Positions 1 to 9,508 are shown, numbered from the stretch's first letter. The stretch is 64,000 bases of DNA from JAAURB01 sp049649525 (GCA_049649525.1 JBARZE010000044.1:3556-67555), one strand, 5' to 3'. Notes: generated by a model from the letters alone, not told the origin. Made by a program: numbers and translations.

Positions 1-2
1 TT

Positions 3-2804
3 CATTATACCCGAAGAATTAGAGAGTGTTTAGAGCAACAATTAGAGCAGGTTATAAAAGATAAAGGATATAATACTATTCCAGACTATATCTCAGAGTT
101 ACAAAACTCTTTAACAACTTTTCAAGGTCAAACTGGCGATAAAATCAGCTTGAATTATGATTTTGAAAGGAAATATAAAGGACTATCCAAACAGCGATTA
201 ACTTTAATCTCTGAAAATGAAGACAATCCTTTGTTAAAGTTTCATCGTTTAACAATTACAATTAAAAATCAGAAAGCACTATTCGACTCACAATTAAAAG
301 AAAATATTATAAACTATATTAATCGTAATTTTAATCAAGAAAGTCAAGAAGAACTAGCAGACATTTTAAATGATATATATAAAGCAAGAGAGCAACCGGA
401 ATATGATTGGTATAAGTTAAAAAGCTTAATGGATAAAGAAGCAGTTGCTAAAGTTCAACGAACTGCTAAAATTAAGTATTTAGAATATTTATTAGAACAA
501 ATTGGTGAACATAAAGATACAATTTACTTAGAAATTTTGCTGACTCGTTTACAAGTATTAGAACAATATCTTGATGATCCGAGTAAAACCGATGGAGATT
601 ATCAGGTTAATTATGCATCAGCTAATTGTAATCTGAAAGAGATATTTTCTCGTGCTGAAGCCTTTGATTCTTTACCAATTATTCCTCAAGTAGAAGGCAA
701 TCTCGGTGAAGTTAGAGATGATAAGAAAGGGGTATTAAGCTTTATTTTTGGCTTGAAACTGAAGTTAGCGGGAAAAGTTCAAACAGAAGCAGGCAAAACT
801 GTATTAGAATATTATCTAGATTTATTTAATCCTGATAGTGAATACCATCAAGCAGAATTAGAAAATCACTCTAAAAAAGAAAGATTTGTTCAGAAAATAT
901 TGAGAATTGCTGTCTTATACTTCTTTGTCTTTTCCGGAAATGATCCTCAACAACCGGGTTACAGCAAAGAATCTGATTTAGAATATGATGTAATTCATGT
1001 ATTTGAGAATAAATTATTACCTATTTTAAAAGGTTCAGATGAAAAGAAAAAACAAGGATTACTTCGAGGAATTATTAAGGGAATTAATCAATATAATACT
1101 GAAGAAAAAATCAAGAAATTAAAAGACTTATTGCAGTTAAAATTAAAACAGCCTAAAATATGGAATTCAAGAAACTATCCGATTCATATTAATATTAAAC
1201 AAGGCATTTTAGAAACTGATGCAAAAAAAATTGATGAGCGTAATACATTCTTTAAAAGCGAATTAGAAAAGAAAACGGCATTAAAATATATTTCTGTTAA
1301 TGATTCTAGCATTGATAGTCGTTCTCTATGTTATTTGACAGGAGAAATTAAAATTAGTGAAATTGGTTATTTTGACACCTCGGATCAGCAAGAGTTTTCG
1401 ATGGAGTATTCTTCTGCAAAAAACTTTCCTACTATTCCTGCAGTTTTGTATCCAAAAGAAAAAAGCTGTAAAAATTTATTAAATGACTCATTTAAAAATT
1501 GTCAAATGATATCGTTTCCTTATGAGCATGAAAGACTAAAACAAGATATTTTTAAAGAAGAGAAAATAACTGAAGCCTTTATTTATCGGTTTACTTTTTC
1601 TCTATTGGCTTACATTTGTTTAAAAATTTTACTAGATATCTCAATAAAAAAGTTAAACAGAAGATTATTTATTCCTATTCTACGGCTGCATTTAGGAGAT
1701 AAAGAAAATCCCCGTGAAGAAGAAGTTTTTATGCGCTCAACCTTTAAAATATTATCTCATTTATTCAATACCTATCATCGCTCTAGTTGTCAAGGTTTTC
1801 GGATTAAAGATATTAAGTCTTATAAGATAAAAAATGCACTTTCTTCTCTCTATAGTATACTCCCTAAAACGTTTAAATTGAAGCAGCTTACTCATCCTCA
1901 TAAAATTGATAAACTAGCAATTGTTATTATTTCTAGCCGAGAATGCGATCGTGCAACGTGCCGTAAGGCGTATCGCAGTTGGAGAGGAGACTATAAAAAG
2001 TCTAATTTAATTGGAGAAGTGGTTAAAATTGATCGTCAAACAGATGGCTCGATTTCAATTTATATCAGTAAAACGATATCAGAACATTATGATAGCAACC
2101 AATTGTATCGCGATCCAGATATTCTGATTAGAGAAGTAGAACAATTATATAATAGCGGATATAAACATATTCTATATATTGCTAAATCTCCCTATTCTCA
2201 AACGTTAAATCTAACAGATACAGATAATGAAAATCTTTATTTTATGTCGTCTCAGATGATTCGTAACTTGAAAGGAGAGCGAGAAGACTTAAAGATATAT
2301 CCGGTATTTTTTGATAAATATTATGCAGTTAGCTTATTACCTATTCCCCGTCAATCCTTATATATTCAAGATGCTGAAGAATTAACTCATATTGTTAATG
2401 ATCCCACTCAGCAAATTGCTATATTTTTCAATTTATTTAATGGAATTCAAGTAGGAAAAGACGGTAAGTATTATAATGGGGTGATATCTTATTCTACTCT
2501 ATTAAATATTTATGACCAAAATTTACTTGATACAAAAGATATTTATGCAGGTTTAATTGATCAAGAGCGAGGTTTGAAAGATGAAATTTTACAGCTTTTA
2601 ACACTTTTTCATTTTTCTCGTTACGAAGCCAGTGGTAAAACAATTCAACTCAAATTAGATCCTTATCAAAATATTATTGGAGATAAATCTATCGGTGCGT
2701 TATCTATATTTCCCCATATTAAACCAAAAGTTGAGTTTAATTGTTTAGCGTTTTTGAATGAAGTTAAAGATGCACTAGATGCTCAATTACCGCCTGATAA
2801 CTAA
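3..2804 (+). CDS. Large uncharacterised protein, 5' truncated by window edge
   Basis: I do not recognise this protein. The frame is open from base 3 with no stop, so the gene begins left of the window; the TTG at 150 is only an internal codon and at least 933 residues are present. The N-terminal part is charged and helical. The middle contains a short cysteine region (about 1325-1335) and a hydrophobic helix (about 1585-1640). The C-terminal third (about 1905-2330) alternates hydrophobic strands and helices in a Rossmann- or RNase H-like way, but I cannot assign a family. The gene is AT-rich and ends 5 bases before the helicase-like gene at 2810, so the two are surely co-transcribed. A GC-rich 32-base block at 1945-1976 looks like an in-frame insertion. 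A defence role is only a guess from the context. Confidence 0.85.
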   Translation, partial: HYTRRIRECLEQQLEQVIKDKGYNTIPDYISELQNSLTTFQGQTGDKISLNYDFERKYKGLSKQRLTLISENEDNPLLKFHRLTITIKNQKALFDSQLKENIINYINRNFNQESQEELADILNDIYKAREQPEYDWYKLKSLMDKEAVAKVQRTAKIKYLEYLLEQIGEHKDTIYLEILLTRLQVLEQYLDDPSKTDGDYQVNYASANCNLKEIFSRAEAFDSLPIIPQVEGNLGEVRDDKKGVLSFIFGLKLKLAGKVQTEAGKTVLEYYLDLFNPDSEYHQAELENHSKKERFVQKILRIAVLYFFVFSGNDPQQPGYSKESDLEYDVIHVFENKLLPILKGSDEKKKQGLLRGIIKGINQYNTEEKIKKLKDLLQLKLKQPKIWNSRNYPIHINIKQGILETDAKKIDERNTFFKSELEKKTALKYISVNDSSIDSRSLCYLTGEIKISEIGYFDTSDQQEFSMEYSSAKNFPTIPAVLYPKEKSCKNLLNDSFKNCQMISFPYEHERLKQDIFKEEKITEAFIYRFTFSLLAYICLKILLDISIKKLNRRLFIPILRLHLGDKENPREEEVFMRSTFKILSHLFNTYHRSSCQGFRIKDIKSYKIKNALSSLYSILPKTFKLKQLTHPHKIDKLAIVIISSRECDRATCRKAYRSWRGDYKKSNLIGEVVKIDRQTDGSISIYISKTISEHYDSNQLYRDPDILIREVEQLYNSGYKHILYIAKSPYSQTLNLTDTDNENLYFMSSQMIRNLKGEREDLKIYPVFFDKYYAVSLLPIPRQSLYIQDAEELTHIVNDPTQQIAIFFNLFNGIQVGKDGKYYNGVISYSTLLNIYDQNLLDTKDIYAGLIDQERGLKDEILQLLTLFHFSRYEASGKTIQLKLDPYQNIIGDKSIGALSIFPHIKPKVEFNCLAFLNEVKDALDAQLPPDN
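1945..1976. repeat. GC-rich palindrome-like insert inside the first ORF
   Basis: This block begins with GCGATCG and ends with CGTATCGC, so its two ends are partly inverted. It contains GTGCCGTAAGGC in the middle. It is far more GC-rich than the surrounding AT-rich gene. It keeps the reading frame and adds roughly ten residues (including RATCRKAYR), an odd basic, cysteine-containing stretch. It resembles the small interspersed palindromes of cyanobacteria. That it is an insertion is inferred from composition only. Confidence 0.45.
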
Positions 2805-2809
2805 TTGCT

Positions 2810-5800
2810 ATGAATTCTTCTAATTTAGGTCAAGATTTAGGTCGCTTATTTGAAGTCGGGTTTAATATCGGAATGCTGACTTATCTGAAACAAAAACAGA
2901 TTCAGTCTAATTATGGCGATCTTTATGAAAAAGATTTACAACAGCTTAGTTTCCCTAAAATTATTCGTAAATTAATTGACAACGAAAGGATCATTAACCA
3001 ACAAGATCGAAATATTGTTAATCAATGGGCGACATTCTTTTTACAAAAAAGCTTTCTAGCTGGATTAAACTTTTTAGACGAATATTTTGCTGCAATAGGT
3101 TGGAATAATCCTCGGAAATTAAAAGCCTTAGAAGTCGTTTACTATCAATGTAATTTTACAGATGATAATAGTATTGGGACTTATCATAAAGGAGATCAGC
3201 AAGTTTATCAAGACTGGTTTTCTCAGTTAAGATTAAATCTAGATCAGATTGATACTCATCATTATAGTCAGAGAGGAGAATTTCTAAAAGCAGATAGTTT
3301 AGTTTTCTTTCGTTACAAACATCAAGTGAGAATTCTAACAATTGATTATTCGATCTTTTCAATTAAATCAATTCAAGATTTAGAGGATTTAAGTAATATT
3401 GAGGTATTGCGTCAAATTATACTCAGTAATATTAGTTATTTGAAGTCTAAGAGTGTATTTGCGAATTTAGGATTAGATAGTCAAAATAATCAGTTTTTCT
3501 TTTCAGAAAGCTTATCTCAATATTATAAAGCTTTTGTCCGGAAAGACAAAGAAACAATTAAAATGATTCAAGCGGGAAGCTATACCTATAGTTTTTGGAA
3601 ATGGTTAAATGATCGAGATCTGATCGATCATCAAGATGACATAACTTTCAATATTATGGGTTATAGCGATCGAGATGTCGCTTCTCTTTGTCTGAAACCG
3701 AATCAAATTAATATTTTAGAAACTTGCTATCAAATTTATCGTAATAAAAGTATTAACTTAGAAGTTGATTCTGCTCGTGAACGGGTTTTAAACATTATTA
3801 AACGCAAAGCTTGTTATAGTTTTAAAAACGGCAAAAAGTTAGTTGAGGATTTATTAAACGTATCGGGAGAAGGAATTCATTCAGTCTCTCATCAAGAAAC
3901 ATTTAGTGATTTCAATAGCTATTTAGATCTTGTTCCTACCTCAAGTGCTAACTCACTCAATCTCCCAAACAATTTAAATCTACAACAAGCTCATGCTCAG
4001 TTAATTCAACAGGCTTTATCTGCAAATAATAAAAATTTGTATGTTTTCTTAACGGGTAATCCGGGAATTGGAAAGACAACAGCAATTAGTAACTTTCTCA
4101 AACAAGAACAGATTTTAGAGGAAGGCTTTTTATTTCTTTATATTAGTCCTCGCACACAGGTTAACCTTGATATTATTGAAAAGTTTAGAGATGATTTAGA
4201 TAGTGATAAATCTCTGTTTGATGATCGTTTAACTATAATTAATACGAATTCAAATCTGATTGATAGTAATGAAGGAAAGTTAACAGTACAATATTCTTCT
4301 AATTTAAAGAAAGATCGATTTTGTTTAAAGGGAGTCGATTTTATTCCCCAGGATGAAAGTCTTAAATTTAATTCTAATTCTCAATCTTCAGTAACTCGCA
4401 AAACAGCAACTCGCTTAAAAGATAGCAAAAATAAGAAAAAAGGTGTGCTGTATAGTCTATGTGAAGCGCTTAACAGTTTAATAAATAACGAGCAGAATAA
4501 TATTGTAGCGACGGTGGCACTTCAATCTTTAAAAGAATATGGAGATGGCAGTAATACGTTAAAACATTTCAAACGAATTTTTAGAGATATTTATAATGAA
4601 ACTGAAGGAAAAGTGATTCCAGCCAAGTTACAGCAGCTTTCTCAAAATATTAAGCATATTTTTATCGCGATTGATGAAATTACAGGAGATCATAGTGGTG
4701 TTAATTTTCTATTAGAAATGAGCCAATATTTACAGAAATATCAATTAACTAATAAAGCCTATTTTAATACCAAGTTAATTGTAGCGGATGCTTCAATTAT
4801 TGATTCAGAAGTCATTCAACAACATTTATCAAAGACAACTGTTGAACCGAATAAAATATTTTTTAGAAAAGCAAAAATTAATCACGCCTGTATACATCAA
4901 GAAAATTTTGAGTTTAATAATCAACCCGCTATTGTAATTAATACTAACTCTTATCCGGCGAAAAACTTACAAGTTACTTATAAAACGTTTATTTATTCTC
5001 TTAAATATAAACCTAAAAATGAAAAAATATACAAGACTGCAAAATATGATTTAGAAGATAGGGTTAATTCTGCTATTTTAAAAGATGTGGAGTTAATTAA
5101 AACTCATTCACCCAATGAACAGATTATTATTTATATTCAAGATAAAGCACGCTTAAGCCAACTGATTGAGAGTTTTCGGGAGAATAGAAAACGTTTTAAA
5201 GCTTTTAAAGATTATATAGAAATACACGCTGATTTATCGGATTCAGATAAACAAAAAATTCATCAATATAAGAATGATGTTGAGATAATTTTTATGACAG
5301 CTTCTGCCAGTCGCGGTTTATCTTTTCCTTATGTCCAACATATTTTAGTGGATTTACCTCGATTTGAAATAGAAGCAAATTTAATGGAAGTAATTCAAGT
5401 AATTTATAGAGGCAGAGGAAATAGAGAAATTGATGTTAAAGACAAACAACTTATTTTTTATCTGACGGAGCAAGCCGTTTATTATACAGAGGATCGGAAA
5501 TTTTCTTTACAAGAAAGTAAACTGAATCTTCTTAACTTTTTAATTATTCTTCATGTCTCAATACAAACTAGAATATATGGCTCTGGAAATATTGCAAATG
5601 AACAGTATATGATGATTCCGGTGGGTGGTAAATCCGTTTTTAGTGCGGGTGAATCTCTCAGTCATACTATTAAAACGTTAATGACAAAGCTTAAAAAAGA
5701 ATCGAGAAGATACTCCCATGATCTCCGATTTCAACAAGCTTATCAGTTATTAGAAGAAATGATGAATACGGTAGAAATTACAATTAGCAAATCTGTCAGG

Positions 5801-6469
5801 CAGGCTAAAAAAGAACAGCTTACTTATTTAAAGTTAATTGAAGAAGTCCGTGATAATTTTATCAAAAAAATTGAGGGGAATTTAGATGCATTACTCAGTT
5901 TTCCTATCATTCAAACAGGATATGTAGTGGGAGGATTATTAATTGTTCCTTTAACCGATCAAATAGTAGAAGAAGTTTATCGAGTTAAAACAGATAAAAA
6001 AATAGTTGTATTAGCTGATATTTTATCAGAATTGCAGACAGATTCTCGTCTACCTGAAACAATGAAACGACTGATTCGTGATACTTTAGATTTAATTCTA
6101 GAATTACAAAAAGAACCCGATAAAAACCAAAAATTAGAATTAGAAAGTCAATATCTCGATCAATATTATGCAATTCCTTTATTTGTTTTAAGCTTAAATC
6201 ATGTATTTGATAATTATTTTCAGAATAAAGAAACTGAACCCGAAGATCAAAGATTTCGCGAGATTCTTGAAACCTATGTTAAATCGTTATTTCCAATTAC
6301 TCAAGTTCTTCCAATTGCTTATCAATACGAAAAATTACCCTTTTTAGTCTTTCGGAGTTATAGCTTAATAGAGATGAAAAATAAACGATTTAGCGATCAG
6401 TATCTGATTAATTCTAAAGAATTAAATGTATTAGATTTAGTGTTAGCAGAATCAGACGAAACTGATTAA
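2810..6469 (+). CDS. SF2-like helicase/ATPase, uncharacterised family
   Basis: This 1219-residue protein carries the motifs of a P-loop helicase: Walker A GNPGIGKTT at 416-424, a Walker B-like FIAIDE at 618-623, ADAS at 659-662 (possible motif III), TASASRGLSFP at 830-840 (motif V-like) and QVIYRGRG at 863-870 (motif VI with arginine fingers). Residues 1-400 and 900-1219 match nothing I recognise. The Walker B reads DEIT, not DEAD or DEAH, which sets it apart from common helicases. The ATG at 2810 follows the upstream stop by 5 bases, indicating translational coupling. It is AT-rich like its partner. The last codons overlap the stop of the convergent SLOG gene. The helicase fold is well supported; a phage-defence or plasmid role is inference. 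Confidence 0.85.
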   Translation: MNSSNLGQDLGRLFEVGFNIGMLTYLKQKQIQSNYGDLYEKDLQQLSFPKIIRKLIDNERIINQQDRNIVNQWATFFLQKSFLAGLNFLDEYFAAIGWNNPRKLKALEVVYYQCNFTDDNSIGTYHKGDQQVYQDWFSQLRLNLDQIDTHHYSQRGEFLKADSLVFFRYKHQVRILTIDYSIFSIKSIQDLEDLSNIEVLRQIILSNISYLKSKSVFANLGLDSQNNQFFFSESLSQYYKAFVRKDKETIKMIQAGSYTYSFWKWLNDRDLIDHQDDITFNIMGYSDRDVASLCLKPNQINILETCYQIYRNKSINLEVDSARERVLNIIKRKACYSFKNGKKLVEDLLNVSGEGIHSVSHQETFSDFNSYLDLVPTSSANSLNLPNNLNLQQAHAQLIQQALSANNKNLYVFLTGNPGIGKTTAISNFLKQEQILEEGFLFLYISPRTQVNLDIIEKFRDDLDSDKSLFDDRLTIINTNSNLIDSNEGKLTVQYSSNLKKDRFCLKGVDFIPQDESLKFNSNSQSSVTRKTATRLKDSKNKKKGVLYSLCEALNSLINNEQNNIVATVALQSLKEYGDGSNTLKHFKRIFRDIYNETEGKVIPAKLQQLSQNIKHIFIAIDEITGDHSGVNFLLEMSQYLQKYQLTNKAYFNTKLIVADASIIDSEVIQQHLSKTTVEPNKIFFRKAKINHACIHQENFEFNNQPAIVINTNSYPAKNLQVTYKTFIYSLKYKPKNEKIYKTAKYDLEDRVNSAILKDVELIKTHSPNEQIIIYIQDKARLSQLIESFRENRKRFKAFKDYIEIHADLSDSDKQKIHQYKNDVEIIFMTASASRGLSFPYVQHILVDLPRFEIEANLMEVIQVIYRGRGNREIDVKDKQLIFYLTEQAVYYTEDRKFSLQESKLNLLNFLIILHVSIQTRIYGSGNIANEQYMMIPVGGKSVFSAGESLSHTIKTLMTKLKKESRRYSHDLRFQQAYQLLEEMMNTVEITISKSVRQAKKEQLTYLKLIEEVRDNFIKKIEGNLDALLSFPIIQTGYVVGGLLIVPLTDQIVEEVYRVKTDKKIVVLADILSELQTDSRLPETMKRLIRDTLDLILELQKEPDKNQKLELESQYLDQYYAIPLFVLSLNHVFDNYFQNKETEPEDQRFREILETYVKSLFPITQVLPIAYQYEKLPFLVFRSYSLIEMKNKRFSDQYLINSKELNVLDLVLAESDETD

Positions 6470-6957
6470 ATTATGATCTTCTCTTGAATCAGTTTAATCG
6501 CATCTAATGGTGTTTGAGCAATGATGACTTGTTGCGGTGCTAACTGTTGAAAAAAAGCCTGACTTTCTACTGTTTGATTTAATAAAATCACCGTTTTATT
6601 TTCTTTAATGGCTAATGCCACTTCTGATGCTGTTCCCGCACCCATGCCACAGGCAATCACAATATCACTAGACAGAACATTAATAGCGTTTCTGGCATTG
6701 CCTAAATTGGTTAAAATTGGAATATCAACTGCTTCTGAAGCTCCCTTTGAATCAGCAGTGGGTAAAATTCCAACTGTTAAACCATTGGCTGATTTTGCGC
6801 CTTGATTTGCAGCTTCCATTATCCCAGATGCCCAACCCCCGGTTAACAAAACCCATCCCTTTCCAGCGATTAATTGACCCAGTTGATAAGCGAGTTCTAA
6901 ATCTTTTGCTGTGGCTGTTTTTCCGGGCCCCATCACACCAATAATAATCTGTTTCAT
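6466..6957 (-). CDS. SLOG/LOG-like Rossmann protein (TIGR00725 type)
   Basis: The 163-residue protein has a glycine-rich N-terminus (GVMGPGK), LLTGGWASGIMEAANQGA (about 38-55) and GMGAGTASE (about 104-112), the pattern of the LOG/DprA-like nucleotide-binding fold. LOG enzymes release cytokinin-type bases using a PGGxGTxxE motif; here the sequence is GMGAGTASE, as in the TIGR00725 branch of unknown function. The full length is typical for that branch. Its TAA shares bases with the stop codon of the convergent helicase gene. Substrate unknown. Confidence 0.8.
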   Translation of the reverse strand: MKQIIIGVMGPGKTATAKDLELAYQLGQLIAGKGWVLLTGGWASGIMEAANQGAKSANGLTVGILPTADSKGASEAVDIPILTNLGNARNAINVLSSDIVIACGMGAGTASEVALAIKENKTVILLNQTVESQAFFQQLAPQQVIIAQTPLDAIKLIQEKIII

Positions 6958-7032
6958 TTAATACTATTTCTTTAAAAACTAGGAGATGGGGAGAGTAGGA
7001 AATAGGGAGATATCAAATCCCCCTAAACATCA

Positions 7033-7626
7033 CTATATATTTAAATCAATAAACTGTTCGGGAGGCGTTAAACAGGTATCTAATGCATTAGCAACGGGTA
7101 AAGCCTCAACTGACTGAGTCAGTCCCAAAACACAAAAAGCATGGTTTTCAGGCAATAGACTACGGCTACAACTATCTAAAACGTTTAATGGATTGGCATC
7201 AGTGCGATTGAAAGTAATATCTACAACACAAGTCGCCATTTGTTCGGGACGACGAACACTGACACAACCGAGTAAAGCTTCTTCAGCCGAAACCCCAGCC
7301 GAGCTGTTAATTCGGGTGACACAGGTAGAAATTTGTGTGGGTCGGACGGCCATCGCACAAGCCTGGGCCGTTAATTGAGGTGATAGTCCTGCTCCCTGCA
7401 AGCCAGCGGCACAAGTTGCAAAATCTTCTTCTTTGAGTAGGTCAAAGGATGGAAAAGCCGTTGGTGGAAAAACATTTAATGGCAAAAGCTGAGCTTGAGT
7501 CGGGGATGAGGTAATGACAATTTGTATTCCACTCAACACCGCTAAAGATAAGCTAGCCAGACTTAAGCGGCGCTTTCGAGTCGATGTTGGCTTAGTTTGA
7601 GTTGTAAAAATAGAAGTCCAGTTCAT
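7033..7626 (-). CDS. Exported cysteine-repeat protein of unknown function
   Basis: The 197-residue product starts with a basic region (RKRR) and a hydrophobic segment ending in PTQAQ, a plausible signal peptide with cleavage near residue 45. The mature part has about four repeats of some 35 residues, each with paired cysteines (TCAAGL, QACAM, STCVTRI, LGCVSV, ATCVVDI, DSCSRSL, FCVLGL, DTCLT). Disulfides between repeat helices are likely if it lies in the periplasm. I do not recognise a named family. Confidence 0.7.
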   Translation of the reverse strand: MNWTSIFTTQTKPTSTRKRRLSLASLSLAVLSGIQIVITSSPTQAQLLPLNVFPPTAFPSFDLLKEEDFATCAAGLQGAGLSPQLTAQACAMAVRPTQISTCVTRINSSAGVSAEEALLGCVSVRRPEQMATCVVDITFNRTDANPLNVLDSCSRSLLPENHAFCVLGLTQSVEALPVANALDTCLTPPEQFIDLNI

Positions 7627-7796
7627 AGAGAAGCCAGTATTGCTGACAATTTAATATGTCCTATAATACTTGATTTGTTATCACCGAAGATAACAGTCTT
7701 GTGGTAAAACAGAGATTGAATGAACCAACTAGGCGATTAGGACTACCAGAAATTCAATTTCCTCAAATATCTCTGTTTCGAGTTGGCAATAAATTT

Positions 7797-8156
7797 TTAT
7801 TTTAAGCTTAATTGGGCAGCACAAGAAATTCCAGCTTTGATGAATTCTGTGGGGACTCGATTATTTTGATTGGCTGCTGCATAAAGTTGTCTGAATTGTT
7901 CTATAGTATATTGATTTTTAAATTGCTGCAGGGTGCATTGACACAAATTTTGGGATTGCTGAGATGAAAAACCTTGATCTTCTGAGACGACTTGTTGACA
8001 GGCGCTTAAATAAGCTTGTTGTTCTGCTTCTGGATATTGATAGCGACTCTGTGAATTGTCAGCGATAGCAGCATGCTCAAAAGCAATTAATCCACTCAGT
8101 ATTGTTAGATTGGTTAAGAGGATTCGCGCAATCGGTTTGGTGCTTAAATTCATCAT
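7797..8156 (-). CDS. Small exported protein with conserved cysteines
   Basis: This 119-residue protein begins MMNLS and has a hydrophobic N-terminus ending AAIADNS, a likely signal peptide cleaved near residue 32. The mature part has four cysteines (SACQQ, LCQCTL, SCAAQ) and is mostly helical and glutamine-rich. No function is known to me. Its ATG (complement of 8154-8156) overlaps the ATG of the divergent acetyltransferase gene, so each promoter must lie inside the other gene. Confidence 0.7.
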   Translation of the reverse strand: MMNLSTKPIARILLTNLTILSGLIAFEHAAIADNSQSRYQYPEAEQQAYLSACQQVVSEDQGFSSQQSQNLCQCTLQQFKNQYTIEQFRQLYAAANQNNRVPTEFIKAGISCAAQLSLK

Positions 8157-8634
8157 GAGAAAAGATTTACCTAAGGGATGTATACTGCGTCGAGCTACGC
8201 CACAAGATCTCCGAGCAATTCGTCGATTAATCTGGCAGGCTAAACTAGATCCAACTCAGCTACGTTGGCAACAATTTTGGATCATTGAACAAGGTGGAGA
8301 TGTGATAGCTTGTGGACAATTACGCTGTCATGGCGCTGTCCAAGAACTCGGTAGCTTGGTGGTTACATCAAGGCAACGTCATCAAGGATTGGGAAGTTAT
8401 TTAGTACAGCATTTAATTCAGCAATCGACTCGACCGCTTTATCTAGAATGCTTAGGAAAAAACTTAGAACAATATTACCACCGTTTTGGATTTTTAGCCG
8501 TTTCTTGGCAGGCATTACCGTCTGAATTAAAACTGAAATTTGGCCTAGCTCAAATCGGACGAATTCTCTTAAAAATTCCTATAGTTTTTATGACATTATC
8601 AGAGGATATGATTTCGTCTCAAAACCCAGCCTGA
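8155..8634 (+). CDS. GNAT-family N-acetyltransferase
   Basis: From the ATG at 8155 the product has 159 residues: ILRRATPQDL near the start, the core strand ending SLVV, then RQRHQGLGSYLV, the acetyl-CoA pyrophosphate-binding loop (Q/RxxGxG/A), and YHRFGF near the end, as in GNAT enzymes. An earlier ATG at 8056 in the same frame would add 33 residues without GNAT character and overlap the opposite gene by 100 bases, so 8155 is preferred. The substrate cannot be told. Confidence 0.8.
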   Translation: MRKDLPKGCILRRATPQDLRAIRRLIWQAKLDPTQLRWQQFWIIEQGGDVIACGQLRCHGAVQELGSLVVTSRQRHQGLGSYLVQHLIQQSTRPLYLECLGKNLEQYYHRFGFLAVSWQALPSELKLKFGLAQIGRILLKIPIVFMTLSEDMISSQNPA

Positions 8635-8635
8635 T

Positions 8636-9142
8636 TTAAGAACTTTGATAACCTTGAATTGTTTCGGGTTCAAACCGACGGAGGATACGTGTGGCTTTAC
8701 GAGTGGAAGTCTCCGAACCCGTGACGACAACCAGATATTTACCTGCTTTGAGTCGGTTGCGATAGGGTAAAGCATCTCCCCCCCCGATAATCATACCGAC
8801 ACCACCACCGACAACCACACTTCCCATGCCCCCCGAAATAGCACCGAGTAATCCACCAATGGTATGATTGCCGAATTCTCCGGCAAAGGCAAAAGTATTC
8901 AATCCTGTAATCAGACTAAAGGTAAAGCCTGCCGCAAATCCAAACGGAATCAGCCATGATGCCATTAATTTGACTTGCTGACGGGCCGTTTCGTTGGGAT
9001 CGATGAGACCAAATTCATCCGCACTTTGATACCCTCTACCTAAAATAGAAACTTGTTGAGTAGATAAGCCTTCCTTTTCCAATGCAACTGAGGCGGCTTC
9101 AGCCTCGATGCGATCGCCGAGGACAGCAACCAGATAGTTCAT
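8636..9142 (-). CDS. Glycine-rich membrane protein, stress-protein-like
   Basis: The 168-residue protein has an N-terminal alpha/beta region (NYLVAVLGDRIEAEAASVALEKEG) resembling the flexible domain of general stress proteins, where residues are compared across duplicated small domains. Two hydrophobic glycine-rich segments follow (about 64-85 and 92-122; GGLLGAISGGMGSVVVGGGVG), similar to glycine zippers in membrane-inserting proteins. The tail KYLVVVTGS is again alpha/beta. Family name and function are unknown to me. Confidence 0.65.
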   Translation of the reverse strand: MNYLVAVLGDRIEAEAASVALEKEGLSTQQVSILGRGYQSADEFGLIDPNETARQQVKLMASWLIPFGFAAGFTFSLITGLNTFAFAGEFGNHTIGGLLGAISGGMGSVVVGGGVGMIIGGGDALPYRNRLKAGKYLVVVTGSETSTRKATRILRRFEPETIQGYQSS

Positions 9143-9508
9143 AAATTAATTAAAATAACGCTATCGATGAATAAACAAATAGATTAAAATTTAATCTTTT
9201 GATGATTATAACGGAAGAATCAGGTGATGAGTCAGGAGTGATGAGTAGAAATTCGGTAGTGCTAAATTATAAACCCGACTCAAGACTGAATTAAATCCTT
9301 ACGCCCTATAATTGCAGTGGTTTTTGGGGAGCTGTTGCCGAGCTTGAACCCATAACTAATAATAAATGACAATTTAAAGTTAAAGTTTTCAGTGAATTGA
9401 TGTAACTCCGACCCCAACAACGGTTAAAATGTCCTACTGCGGTCTTGCTGACAAGGCTGACACCGTTTAAGTTCCCTACTGTAACAATTTATTAGCATCC
9501 CTACCATT
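9143..9508. other. Intergenic gap upstream of serA
   Basis: No gene is seen in these 366 bases. A TATAAT box lies at 9307-9312, followed by the 14-mer ATTGCAGTGGTTTT at 9311-9324, which recurs at 41021-41034 upstream of the sigma factor gene. The serA promoter is probably here. Confidence 0.4.

Noticed and set aside
1905..2330. Piwi or RNase H domain in the first protein
   Set aside because: The strand-helix pattern is suggestive, but I could not find a reliable catalytic tetrad; reported only as possibility.
6608..6944. Plus-strand ORFs over the SLOG gene
   Set aside because: They overlap the well-supported minus-strand gene and show no family features.
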